From contig NZ_JBGNFV010000001.1 in NCBI RefSeq assembly GCF_041449215.1, positions 5,163,001-5,227,000 of the forward strand: a stretch of 64,000 nucleotides of DNA. Direction: 5' to 3'. The notes under the pieces were generated by a model that was not told the origin of the DNA, did not search any database, and worked only from the letters and a program-made list of their open reading frames with translations. This DNA comes from Roseivirga sp. BDSF3-8. Its GTDB lineage: Bacteria > Bacteroidota > Bacteroidia > Cytophagales > Cyclobacteriaceae. The position numbers and the translations under genes are program-made. This document shows positions 19,133 through 29,500 of the stretch, one piece after another (position 1 is the stretch's first letter; each line of letters opens with the position of its first letter).

Positions 19133-20377
19133 TCAGGCCGGGACTTTTTCGTTTTTTACTACCTCTTCCATGCGGGTGGAGCGAAGCAGGTCTTCCAGAC
19201 GGGCCTCTACCTCATCTGCAGGTATATGTTTGTTTATCAGCAGGTTTCTTATCAGTTCCAGGGCTTTTAGATATTTATCTGCCTGCTGGTAATGATGGGG
19301 TACTTCCTGGCGGATCTTTACGAGCTCGCGATAGGGTGCTACGACTCCCTGCTGGTAGCTCTCATCGTCGTAGTTGAAGTTTTTGGTGCTCACAGCGAGT
19401 ACCAGGCATTTCTTCATAAAGCCTTCTGCGTCGGGCAGCAGTTTTTGCAGACTGGTATGTAAGGCATTCTGCTCTTCTTCCACATCCAGGGCAAATCCAC
19501 CGGGCTGGCCGGGCAGGTATTTGTTCAGGTTTTGCAGTACGGCCTGCGGTCCCATGTCCAGGAACCAATCTACGCCCGTATCATGCATAAAGGCCATAGA
19601 CTCCTGCCAGCGCACAGGCCGGGTAAGGTGCTGCAGCATCAGGCCAGGTATTTCCTGTTTCTGCAGAGGCCTGGCAGTCACATTGCCAATGATGGTAAAG
19701 TGGGGCTCATGAAAGTTAAGCTTACTAAGCGCCTCTTCGAATTCTGCTACCACATCATCCATGAGGGGGCAATGGGACGGGGTGTTTATATTGAGAATAT
19801 TTACCTCGGCACCAGCAGATTCCAGCATCCGTGCGGCTTTTTCCAGATCAGACCTAGCTCCGGACACTACATGCTGCAGGGGAGAATTATAGACGGCTAC
19901 AAAAGCTTTTCCTCCCTCTGAGCGCACCTTTTCGCAGGATTCCTCCACTACATGGCCTTCAACCTTGTTCACGGCCATCATGCCGCCGTCGTGGATCTCT
20001 CCGGCTTTCTTAAGTAGTTCGCCACGCTTTCTGATCAGTCTGAGACCATCCTGCCATTTGAAAACGCCAGCAGCGGCCAATGCGGCATATTCTCCCTGGC
20101 TGTGTCCGGCGGCGAAAGCAGGTTTTATCCCGTATTGATTTTGCCACACCAGCCAGGAGGCTATACCGAAGAGGTATATGGCGGGTTGGGCATGGTCCAT
20201 TGCGGACAAGGTCTTCAGATCCCCCTCAAAGCACACTTTTTTAATATCATAGGCGAGTATATCAGCGGCTTCTTCATAGAGTTGCTTCACCTCTTTGTGC
20301 TGCTCATAAAGGCTCTTACCCATACCGGCGTATTGTGTGCCGCCACCAGGAAACAGTAATGCTATTTTTTTATCCAT
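19133..20377 (-). CDS. Discrete (trans-acting) acyltransferase
   Basis: Loads the extender unit onto the carrier domains of the two AT-less PKS modules. Visible motifs are FPGGGTQYAGMG, the nucleophile elbow GHSQGEY, the carboxylate-binding Arg in IRKRGELL, and the His in NTPSHCPLM. It is about 414 residues, roughly 100 longer than a FabD-type AT; the extra C-terminal part is helical and of unknown role. In classical cis-AT rules GHSQG and a Ser-His pair lean toward methylmalonyl, while most trans-ATs use malonyl, so the extender is uncertain. The open frame extends to a TTG at 20401, but the ATG at 20377 is preferred: it has AAAGG about 11 bases upstream and starts MDKKIALLFPGGG. It begins 13 bases after the C-A(Asn)-T stop and ends 22 bases before the next PKS gene. 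Confidence 0.94.
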   Translation of the reverse strand: MDKKIALLFPGGGTQYAGMGKSLYEQHKEVKQLYEEAADILAYDIKKVCFEGDLKTLSAMDHAQPAIYLFGIASWLVWQNQYGIKPAFAAGHSQGEYAALAAAGVFKWQDGLRLIRKRGELLKKAGEIHDGGMMAVNKVEGHVVEESCEKVRSEGGKAFVAVYNSPLQHVVSGARSDLEKAARMLESAGAEVNILNINTPSHCPLMDDVVAEFEEALSKLNFHEPHFTIIGNVTARPLQKQEIPGLMLQHLTRPVRWQESMAFMHDTGVDWFLDMGPQAVLQNLNKYLPGQPGGFALDVEEEQNALHTSLQKLLPDAEGFMKKCLVLAVSTKNFNYDDESYQQGVVAPYRELVKIRQEVPHHYQQADKYLKALELIRNLLINKHIPADEVEARLEDLLRSTRMEEVVKNEKVPA

Positions 20378-20390
20378 TAGTCTAGGGCCT

Positions 20391-23300
20391 TTACAATTCA
20401 AATTCCTGAAAATCCTCTTTCTGGCCGGCGCTCTCTTCTACCCCGGTGCGCTTATTGATCACCGCACTGAGGTCACCCACTGTGGCACCGTTAAATACAT
20501 CGCCTACCTGCAGGACATCGGGGTAGCGCTCCCCGCTAAGGTTTACCAGTTGGATCGCTTTCAATGAATCACCTCCCAGGCGGAAGAAATCATCATTCAG
20601 ACCGGGCTTTTCAGCTCCGAGCACTTTAGTGAAGAGTGAGGCTATAAATAGCTCCGGCTCACTGGCAGGTGCTTTGTATGCGGCCTTTCGGCTTTCCACT
20701 ATCTCTTTAGGTTCCGGCAGCGCTGTGGTGTCGACCTTGCCATTCGCCGTCAGCGGGATTTCCTGAACTTCTACCAGGAAGCGGGGCACCATGTAGGGGG
20801 GTAATGACCTGCCTACATGCTCCCGGAGAGCCTCTTCCGTTGCGGCAGCATCAGCTATATAATAGGCTATGAGCATGGGCTCACCTGCCGGAGACAGGCG
20901 TACAGCTACATGAGCATCGTTTACTGAAGCGTGTTCCAGCAGCAGGCTTCTCACTTCCCCCGGTTCTATGCGGTGGCCGTTTACTTTTACCTGCTCATCA
21001 GCACGCCCCTCATAAGCCAGCATGCCACCGGGCAGCCAGCGACCGAGATCTCCCGTCAGGTAGGCTTTGCCTTCTCCCCAGGGATCCTTAATAAACTTAG
21101 CCTCCGTGGCCTGGTCATCACCCGCGTAGCCTTTTGCGACTCCCTCACCGGCGATCACGATCTCTCCCGTGGCACCATAAGGAAGCAGGGTGTGCCTGCT
21201 ATCGGTGATGTACAGGCGTGTATTGGCTACGGGCTTGCCGATATTTATACGGGTGTCCTCACGGTCAATTTTTTTCACAGAAGCTCCTACTGTAGTCTCC
21301 GTAGGGCCGTATTCGTTATAAATGACCATGTCCGCGTTCAGCGCCAGGAGGGTGTGAATATCATCTGGCTTCAGGGCCTCACCTCCGGCGATGATTTTCT
21401 TCACCTCCGAGCTACTGAGGTTCAGGTTTTTGAGCAGGCGTATATGTGAGGGCGTCAGCTTTACGGCCTGAACCGGCGAACCCGGGCCAAATACTTCCGA
21501 AAGGACTTCCTGCACCGCTTCCCTCTGTGGCAGTTGGATGCTTCCCCCTCTCAGCAGCGGGGAGAAAATGCTGGTGAGGGTGAGGTCAAATGAGGGAGAG
21601 GTGAAGAAAGGCATATTGTACCCTCCCTCATCGTTGAAATAGTAGTCATTTGCCCAGGTGATGTAATTCACAAAATTACGGTGGGTCACCTGCACACCTT
21701 TTGGCCACCCGGTGGTACCTGAGGTGAATATCAGGTAGGCGTTGTGGTCCTGGGCAACACTGGCTTGTATCTCTGCAGCGTCGGGTAGCTGATCCGCCTC
21801 AACATCTAAGGCCACCAGAAACCCGGTAAAAAAGCCGATATCCATGAGGTAGTTGCTGTGAGTGATCAGGGCTTTACACTCTGATTGGCTGACTATGTGC
21901 TCTTTGCGGGCATCGGGGTATGTGGTATCCACTGGCACAAAGGCTGCCCCGCTATACATGATGGCAAGCATGGATACAATGGTATCGGCTGACCGGTCCA
22001 TGAAGATCGCCACCGTATCACCCGGCATCACTCCGCCATTCCTGGTCAGGTGTTGCGAAACACGGCGGGCTTTGTCTGCAAGTTGAGCGTAGGTGAAACT
22101 CTCCTCCTGACCGGCAATCGCGATCGCATCCGGTGTACGCTCCACCTGCTTTTGGAAAAGCGAGACCAGCGTGGCCTTTTCATCAAATGGGCGCTCTTCG
22201 CCTCTGCCCACCTGCAACAGGTCTGCCTCTTGCTTTTCGCTCAGCAGAGCAATGTCCTTTAGCTTTGCCGCAGGGTTGCCTGTGACCTGACTGGCTATCC
22301 GCTTAAGCTGCGCGGCAATATCTTTGAGTTGTTCCTCAGTGAATACATTCAGGTTAAAGTCAAAACGTATGCTGAGGGTATCCCCGGGAATGACTGACAG
22401 GTTAAAGTCATAGGTGGTGTGCTCGAACAGGTTAAAGCCGGTAACACGGAAGCTTCCCTCCTGCTGAGCTCCTTCCGCTATCCGCTCATCAATTGGATAG
22501 TTCTCGAAGGCCATAATGTGGTCGAAAAGCCCGCCTGTCAATTCGCTGGAGCGCTGTACATCTACCAATGGCGTATAGTGATGGGGCAAGGCTTCAGCAG
22601 CTTCTTTCTGCATGCTGCCTAACAGCTCTGTAAAGGTCTCCTCAGGTGAGGGCGAGAGGCGGACGGGAATCACGTTGATAAACATACCGGGCATATTCTG
22701 AATGCCGGGCAAATCGGCCGGACGGCCTGAGACCACTGCGCCGAATACAACGTCTTCCTGCTGCTGGTACCGGCTTAGCAGGATTCCCCAAAGGGCCTGA
22801 AACACCAGGCTTACCGTTACCCCTGCTCCGGTAGCCAGCTTTTCGAGCTGCTGACTTTCCTTTTGGTCAAAGGCCAGGGTGGTGTGAGCGGGGCGATAGG
22901 CGGTACCTTCCTTTTTAGTGGCATGCCTGGGTATACGCGCCATACGGTCATAGCCTTGCAGGTACTGTTTCCAGAAGCGCTGACTGTCTTCGCCATTCTG
23001 ATTTCCCAGCCAGCGCACATAGTCCCGAAACTGCCTGGCTACGGGTAGGACGGGCTTCTCACCTTTTTCTATAGCCTGGTAGCTATCGAGAAAGTCGGCC
23101 AGCAGGATAGCCAGTGACCAACCGTCCATGAGGATATGGTGATAGGTCCAGATGACTTCATAGGTGTGGCTGTCTACCTTTACCACTTTCAGCCGGAAGG
23201 CTACGCTTTTCTTCAGATCGAAGGGCTTTTCGCGCTCGCGCGACTTGATCTGCTCCAGTGCGGTTTCCTTCGAATCACTTTCTGAGATATCTTCCTGAGC

Positions 23301-23567
23301 GAAATCGACCTCTACCTCTCTCAGTACCACCTGCAGAATATCACGGGTGGATTTCTGCACAAAGACTGTCCTTAATATGTCGTAGCGGGCGGTCAGATGT
23401 TCAAAGGTCTTTTTGACCAGGTCAGGCTGAAGGGTTCCTTCCACCCGGTAGGCCACCTGTTGCACGTAGGCTGTCCCTTCCTCCAGGAGGGCATGAAAAT
23501 ACATACCCTCCTGCATAGGCGAGAGGTTATAAATGTTCTGTATGTTTTCCTTTGACAGGTTTTGCAT
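20391..23567 (-). CDS. NRPS module C-A(Asn)-T
   Basis: Adds one residue, predicted asparagine. The protein starts with a short helix and NIQNIYNLSPMQEGMYFHA, typical of C domains that accept a chain from an upstream epimerase-containing NRPS. The catalytic motif is YHHILMDGW near 143. The A domain has TSGTTGWPKGV near 617, [22 protein letters not shown] and NGKVDTTAL. Pocket residues read DLTKIGEVGK, one conservative change from the known Asn code DLTKLGEVGK. The T domain has LGGDSLKA near 998. The acidic tail EDFQEFEL may be a docking peptide. The 2,407-residue protein just upstream ends in an epimerase, so a DCL-type condensation (D-donor, L-acceptor) is expected. The start ATG is 14 bases after the preceding stop. 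Confidence 0.96.
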   Translation of the reverse strand: MQNLSKENIQNIYNLSPMQEGMYFHALLEEGTAYVQQVAYRVEGTLQPDLVKKTFEHLTARYDILRTVFVQKSTRDILQVVLREVEVDFAQEDISESDSKETALEQIKSREREKPFDLKKSVAFRLKVVKVDSHTYEVIWTYHHILMDGWSLAILLADFLDSYQAIEKGEKPVLPVARQFRDYVRWLGNQNGEDSQRFWKQYLQGYDRMARIPRHATKKEGTAYRPAHTTLAFDQKESQQLEKLATGAGVTVSLVFQALWGILLSRYQQQEDVVFGAVVSGRPADLPGIQNMPGMFINVIPVRLSPSPEETFTELLGSMQKEAAEALPHHYTPLVDVQRSSELTGGLFDHIMAFENYPIDERIAEGAQQEGSFRVTGFNLFEHTTYDFNLSVIPGDTLSIRFDFNLNVFTEEQLKDIAAQLKRIASQVTGNPAAKLKDIALLSEKQEADLLQVGRGEERPFDEKATLVSLFQKQVERTPDAIAIAGQEESFTYAQLADKARRVSQHLTRNGGVMPGDTVAIFMDRSADTIVSMLAIMYSGAAFVPVDTTYPDARKEHIVSQSECKALITHSNYLMDIGFFTGFLVALDVEADQLPDAAEIQASVAQDHNAYLIFTSGTTGWPKGVQVTHRNFVNYITWANDYYFNDEGGYNMPFFTSPSFDLTLTSIFSPLLRGGSIQLPQREAVQEVLSEVFGPGSPVQAVKLTPSHIRLLKNLNLSSSEVKKIIAGGEALKPDDIHTLLALNADMVIYNEYGPTETTVGASVKKIDREDTRINIGKPVANTRLYITDSRHTLLPYGATGEIVIAGEGVAKGYAGDDQATEAKFIKDPWGEGKAYLTGDLGRWLPGGMLAYEGRADEQVKVNGHRIEPGEVRSLLLEHASVNDAHVAVRLSPAGEPMLIAYYIADAAATEEALREHVGRSLPPYMVPRFLVEVQEIPLTANGKVDTTALPEPKEIVESRKAAYKAPASEPELFIASLFTKVLGAEKPGLNDDFFRLGGDSLKAIQLVNLSGERYPDVLQVGDVFNGATVGDLSAVINKRTGVEESAGQKEDFQEFEL

Positions 23568-23581
23568 AGGTCATTCGGCAA

Positions 23582-26500
23582 TTAGTCGAACAGGGAATCC
23601 AGTTCTTCCAGGCTCAGGTCTTTATAATCAAAGTCACTTGGTGTAAGCTCGGTATCTTCACGTCCGGCGCAGTGGGCTACCAGTTCCTGCAAGGCTTCGG
23701 TATAGGCGGTGGCGAGGCGTTGGATGGTCTCTTCATGATATTGGCCGGGGCTGTAATAGACGGAGGTTTCCAGTTTACCACCGGTGACCATACCGATGAC
23801 GTCCAGGGCATATTCCCGTCTTTCACGGGGATCTTCAAGATTACCTACGGAAGCATCGAGCACGGTAAACTGTTCGTTCTTTACTTCTGCATCAAACTGG
23901 CCAAAGTAGTTAAAGCGCACCTCGGGACTGAGGCTGAATGTCAACTCCTTTTTCACCTCCTCCGGGCTAAGGTATTGTAATATACCGTAACCGATCCCTT
24001 TGGCCGGTATGCGGCGCAGCGTTTCTTTAGTGCGTTTGATCTGCAGGCCGGCATCTTCACCGCCTGTAGTCAGTACCAAAGGGAAAAGGCTTGTAAAACA
24101 GCCCACGGTACGGTTGATATCCAGGTCGTCGGCAATTTCTTCCCTGCCGTGAGCCTCCATTTCAACCGGCACTGCTTCCAGGCCAAATGTCTTGTGCAGG
24201 CTGTTCATGAGTGCGGTCAGCAGCAAGTCGTTTACCTCCGTATTATAGGCTGCATTGGCTTTTCCCAGTAAGAGGGCGGTAGTCTCTTCATCCAGGGCCA
24301 CATCTACTCTACCGGTGGTTTCGACTGTCCCTTTGTCGCCGTTGAAGTCTTTTGGCAGGACTACCCGGCCAGCCTGTTCTACTTCCTGCCAGTAGGGTAT
24401 CTCACGAAGCAGTGTGGTACTGAGGGCGTATTGCTGCAGTGCTTCGGCCCATCGCTTATAGCTATCTGATTTTAGCGGAAGGAGCTGGCTATCAGCCCCT
24501 GAAGCATCCAGTAATGTTTTCAGGTCTTCCAGTAGCAGGCGCCATGAGACGCCGTCGATTACGAGGTGGTGCACGACAATAAACAGGAAGCAGCGGTCTG
24601 TAAATCTGTATATTCTGCAGGTCAGCACAGGGCCTGTTTCCAGGTTTATGCCTGCCTGTACCTTCTCCATTTCCTGCAGACAGATTTCATGGTTATATTC
24701 GCCTGAAAAGTGCTTCTCCGCTACATCTACGGGGTAGGTTGCAGCGTGATTGTACTGCGTGCTCTTTTGCAGACTAAAGGTCATCCGGAGCGCATCATGG
24801 TGCTGCTGCAGGGTATTTATGACACTTTCAACTTTATCAGCAGGCTGTTGCTGGTGCCATTCCAGTAATACGGCCTGGTTAAAATGGGCAGGCTTCTGTC
24901 GCTTACTGTCCAGGAAGCGGGCCTGGAAGGGCGTAAGGGGCACTTCTCCTTCTATAATCCCCTGCTCTGCCCTGCGGCGCACCGGCTTTACTCTTACCGC
25001 GAGGTCTTCTATAACGGGCGATGAAAATATGTCCTTAACTTCCAGTTTATACCCCTGCTGGTGCATCAGAGAGGCTACCTGTATGGCTTTTATGGAATCT
25101 CCCCCTGTCTCAAAGAAATTATCGGTACGGGCGATGGCCTCACGTCCCAGTATCTTCTGCCAGGCATCCACCAGCAGTATTTCGGCCTCTCCTTCAGCGA
25201 GGTATAGCTCCTTTTCCTCTACCTCCTTGCTATCAGGCATGGGCAGGTGCCGGCGGTCCAGCTTGCCGGTAGCCGTCCGTGCAAAGGAATCCACCTGTAT
25301 AAACCGGCCGGGAATCATATAAGCAGGCAGGTGGCTTTTCAGCCATGTTTTCATGCCTTCTTCACCGTGTTCCGGTGTACCGGTGTACCAGGCAAGCAGC
25401 TCATTGCCCTGTCCGTAATCCTGCACCCCTGCCACGGCCTCATTTACTCCCGGGTAGCGCAGCAGCACATTTTCTATCTCACCGGTTTCTATGCGGAAGC
25501 CCCTGACTTTTACCTGCAGGTCATTGCGGCCCTGGTATTGGAGCAGTCCGTTTTGTGTCCACCGGCCCAGGTCGCCGGTACGGTACATGATCTCCCCCTG
25601 CTGAAAAGGATTCGACACAAAGCGTTTTTCTGTTTCTTCAGGGAGGTTTTTGTAGCCCCTGGCCAGTCCCACCCCACTGATGCATATCTCGCCGTCATAG
25701 CCCACCGGCATGAGTTGATTACGTGCATCAAGTACGTATAAGCGGGTATTGCTTACGGGCTTACCGATTGGGATAAGGGTATCCCCGGGTTTGGTGGTGT
25801 AGTACGTTACGTCTACTGACGCTTCGGTAGGCCCATACAGGTTATGCAGCGGCACACTCAGCAGGCGATAATGCAAATCTACCGTTTCGGGGTGCAGTGC
25901 TTCCCCGCTGGCAATCACACGGCGGAGGCTTTTTAACTGGTTTACACCCTCTTCACCCAACGCGTTGAGAAAGGCCTGGTACATACCGGGGACAAAGTGT
26001 ACGGTAGTAACCTGGTTATCCTGAATGTGCTCTGCCAACCGGCCAGGCTCATAGATCACGTCAGGGTCGCAGAGTACCATGGTCGGTCCGTAGCACAGCG
26101 GCATAAACAGCTCCCATACGGACACGTCAAATACATAAGGGGTCTTCTGGAAAATAATATCATCCTCCCCGAACCCAAGGGCCTTGTATTGCCAGTGAAT
26201 CCTGTTTACCACTCCTTTATGAGGGATAATGACGCCTTTGGGGGTGCCGGTAGAGCCGGAGGTATAGAGTATGTAGGCCGGATCATCTATACCGGGGCCT
26301 TCTTCGGGCTTAACCGGGAGGTGTTTCTGCCACGGCTCTTCGCCATCCAGGTACAATGGAGCGCTATCAGCGGGCAGGTTACGGCTTTCTTCCCCCTTTC
26401 GGGAAATAATTACCTGCAGACCGGCATTTTTCACCATATACGCTACGCGTTTATCGGGATACGCCGGGTCGATGGGTACATAGGCGGCCCCTGTTTTTAG

Positions 26501-29500
26501 AATAGCCAGAATAGCGATAATTCGCTCAGCGGAGGCATCGAGGCAAAGGCCTACTGCCTGCCCGGCACCGATTCTTTTTGCCTCACTCAGGTAGCCAGCC
26601 AGCCTGTCGGAAGCACTCTTTACCTCTGTAAAGGAGTGGGAAGCTCCATTATGCACGACTGCTGTCCGGTCGGGGGTGGCAGCCACCTGCTTGTCGAAAA
26701 GACTTACCAGAGTCTCTTTATCAGGAAAGGACTGATTGGTGTCATTGAAGCTGTCTTTTAGCTGTGTCTTCTCTTCTTCTGAAAGATAGTCCAGGGTGAA
26801 AAGTGACTGGCCCGAATCCTCTGCCACAGCCGCCAATACCCTGTGAAGGTGTCCGGCCATACGGCTGATCCGGGTATGGTGATACAGGTCTGTATTGTAT
26901 TCAATATCTATCAACAGACCATCCTGGTCCTGACTGGCAATGAAGGTCATGTCGAATTTACTGAACACTGTGTCGGATTCAAGGGCCCTAACCTCGACGC
27001 CGGGCAGTTCGCCATATTCCTCGTTATTGACGGACTCGTTATGGAGCACCAGCATGATGTCGAAAAGGGGCGAACGGCTAAGGTCTTTTTTCAGCTTCAG
27101 GTCATCTACCAGTTTATCGAAGGGATAGTGCTGGTGGCGATACGCCTGTGAGGTGCTGTCCCTTACCGCATGCAATAAGCCGGTAAAGGAGGCGGCGCCT
27201 GCAAAGTTCGTTCTCAGGGGCAGGGTATTTACGTAAAAACCGATCTGATCTTCGAGCTCACGGAATTCCCTGCCCGCCACGGGGGTGCCGATGACCATAT
27301 CCTGCTGGCCCGTATAGCGATAAAACAGGGCCTTAAGGGAAGCCATAAGTACCATGAAGAAGGTAGCCTGCTCTTTGGCGGCCAGGTTTTCCAGCTTCTG
27401 CACTACCTTCGGGCTGATCCGGAAACTATGGATGGCGCCATTAAATGTCTTTTCAAGCGGCCTTGGCTTATCCGAGGGTAGTTCCAGTAGGGGTATTTCT
27501 CCTGCAAAGGTATCGGACCAGAACGCGCGATGTGCTTTGAGATCACCCGATTGTACCTGCATGTATTGCCATTCGGCAAAGTCTTTGTACTGCACGGATA
27601 ATGGCTGTAGATCAGGTTCATGCCCTGCTGCAAAAGCCTGGTAGAGGGCCTGGAAATCTTTGAAAAGTACGCCCATGCTCCACCCGTCTGAAATGATGTG
27701 GTGCATGGTAAGACCGAAAAAGTACCGGTTATCTTCTGTTTGAATCAAACGCAGGCGAACCAGGGGACCACGTTCAAGGTCAAAGGGCTGGTTCAGATCG
27801 CCATCCAGCAGGTTTATTGCCAGTATAGCCGCATCCTGTTTCCCTCTCAGGTCTGTATAGTGAGGCGCTGACGACGCCTCCTGTGCAGTCAGAACTTTTT
27901 GCCTGGGTTCTCCATTTTCCGTAACAAAAACTGTTCGCAATGACTCATGCCGTTCTACTAATGCATGGAAGGCTTTTGCGAAATGGCCGCGATCAAGGCT
28001 ACCCTTTATTTCCAGGAAAAGAGGCTCATTGTAGGCTATGCCGGTATCGGCAAACTGGCTCAGTACCCAGAGTCTCTTTTGTGCATGTGAGACCTGATAA
28101 AGGGGTTTTTCCTCCGCTTTTGGGATGGTAAATGAAATAGAATTCTCTCCTTCTCTGTCTGCTATGAGTTTTGCGGCCTCTGCTATGGTAGGGTTTCTGA
28201 AAAAGTCTTCAAAATCAAAGGCTACCCTGAAGTCCGTCCGAATCCTGTTTATGATCTGGTTGGCAATGAGTGAATGGCCACCCAGTTCAAAGAAATTATC
28301 CGTTTCCTGCAGGTCATCCATCTTTAGTACGCCTGCCCAGATGGCTTTTAACCGGTCGCTGACCGGCATCTGACTGATGATGTAGGCAGCCAGTTCTGAG
28401 AGCACGGGAAAGTCGAAAATATCTTCGAAATCAAGGGCTATGGGAAAGTGATCTTCCAGGCGGTTAATGACCTTTGTGGCCATGAGGGAATCTCCTCCTG
28501 ATTCGAAAAAGTCAGCATCCGAACTGATTTCATTGAGCTCGAGCACCTCAGCCCATATTTTTGCTATGGCATATTCTGTGCTGTTTGCTACGTCTATCTT
28601 TAGGGCAGGCGCCTGGTCTGCACTTTCGGTAAGCGCATTTTCGATGCCGGTGCGTACATCATCGCGTATCCAGCACCGGAGTGGCTCAAACTGGTAAGCA
28701 GGCAAGACAGCCTTACGGCCGTTTATTGCCTTTCCGTATGCCTGCATATCCACTGAGAGGCCAGCGGTGAAAGCACTGGCAAGTAAGTGGCTAATAGCAT
28801 CGCCTTTTTCATTTACAGGCAAATGAATAAGCTCAAAAGGGGCCCCCTGCTGCTGTACCTTTAGTTCCTGTAATACCCCACCGGGCTGTCCTAATGCCAT
28901 AAAGAGGACGGGACCTCCGGCGGTTTGGGATGCAATAAGCTGTTTTACGCGGGCCTGGATATTTTCCAGAGGCTGCGCCAGGTAAGAGGCCGCTGCTGCC
29001 AGTCCTTCTTCCAGGGAAACGGCTCCGGCAATAACCTGGCTTACGGTGCGGCCCAACCCTATCCCCAGCAGGTCATCACTCGTGATGCCCATTGATTGCA
29101 GGGTATGGTACACGCCTAACTGGTAAATGAATTGCTGGACATAGGGCTGGGTGCTTTGCTCCCCGGCCGACTGCATACACTTCTTATATATCTCGTCAAA
29201 AGCGTAATAGCGTCTAAGAAGCTTATTTTCCGCCTGAGCATCGAAGGTCTGGTCTTCCAGAAGGAAAATCAGGCGGTGCTGTCTCATATCTTTACCTTTT
29301 GCATCCTCACGGCTCAACTCCTCCTGTAAGGTGCTAAGACTGCGCGCCACAATGCCCTGTCGCTGACCAAACTGTGCCCTGCCTGTGGCAAGCGTATAAC
29401 TGATATGCTTCAGGGCAGGTGCTTCAGGGCCTTCGAGGTGAGCCGCCAGGGCCTTTTTGTAGCGTACCAGAGCGTCGGGCGTTTTAGCCGATAGCGGCAT

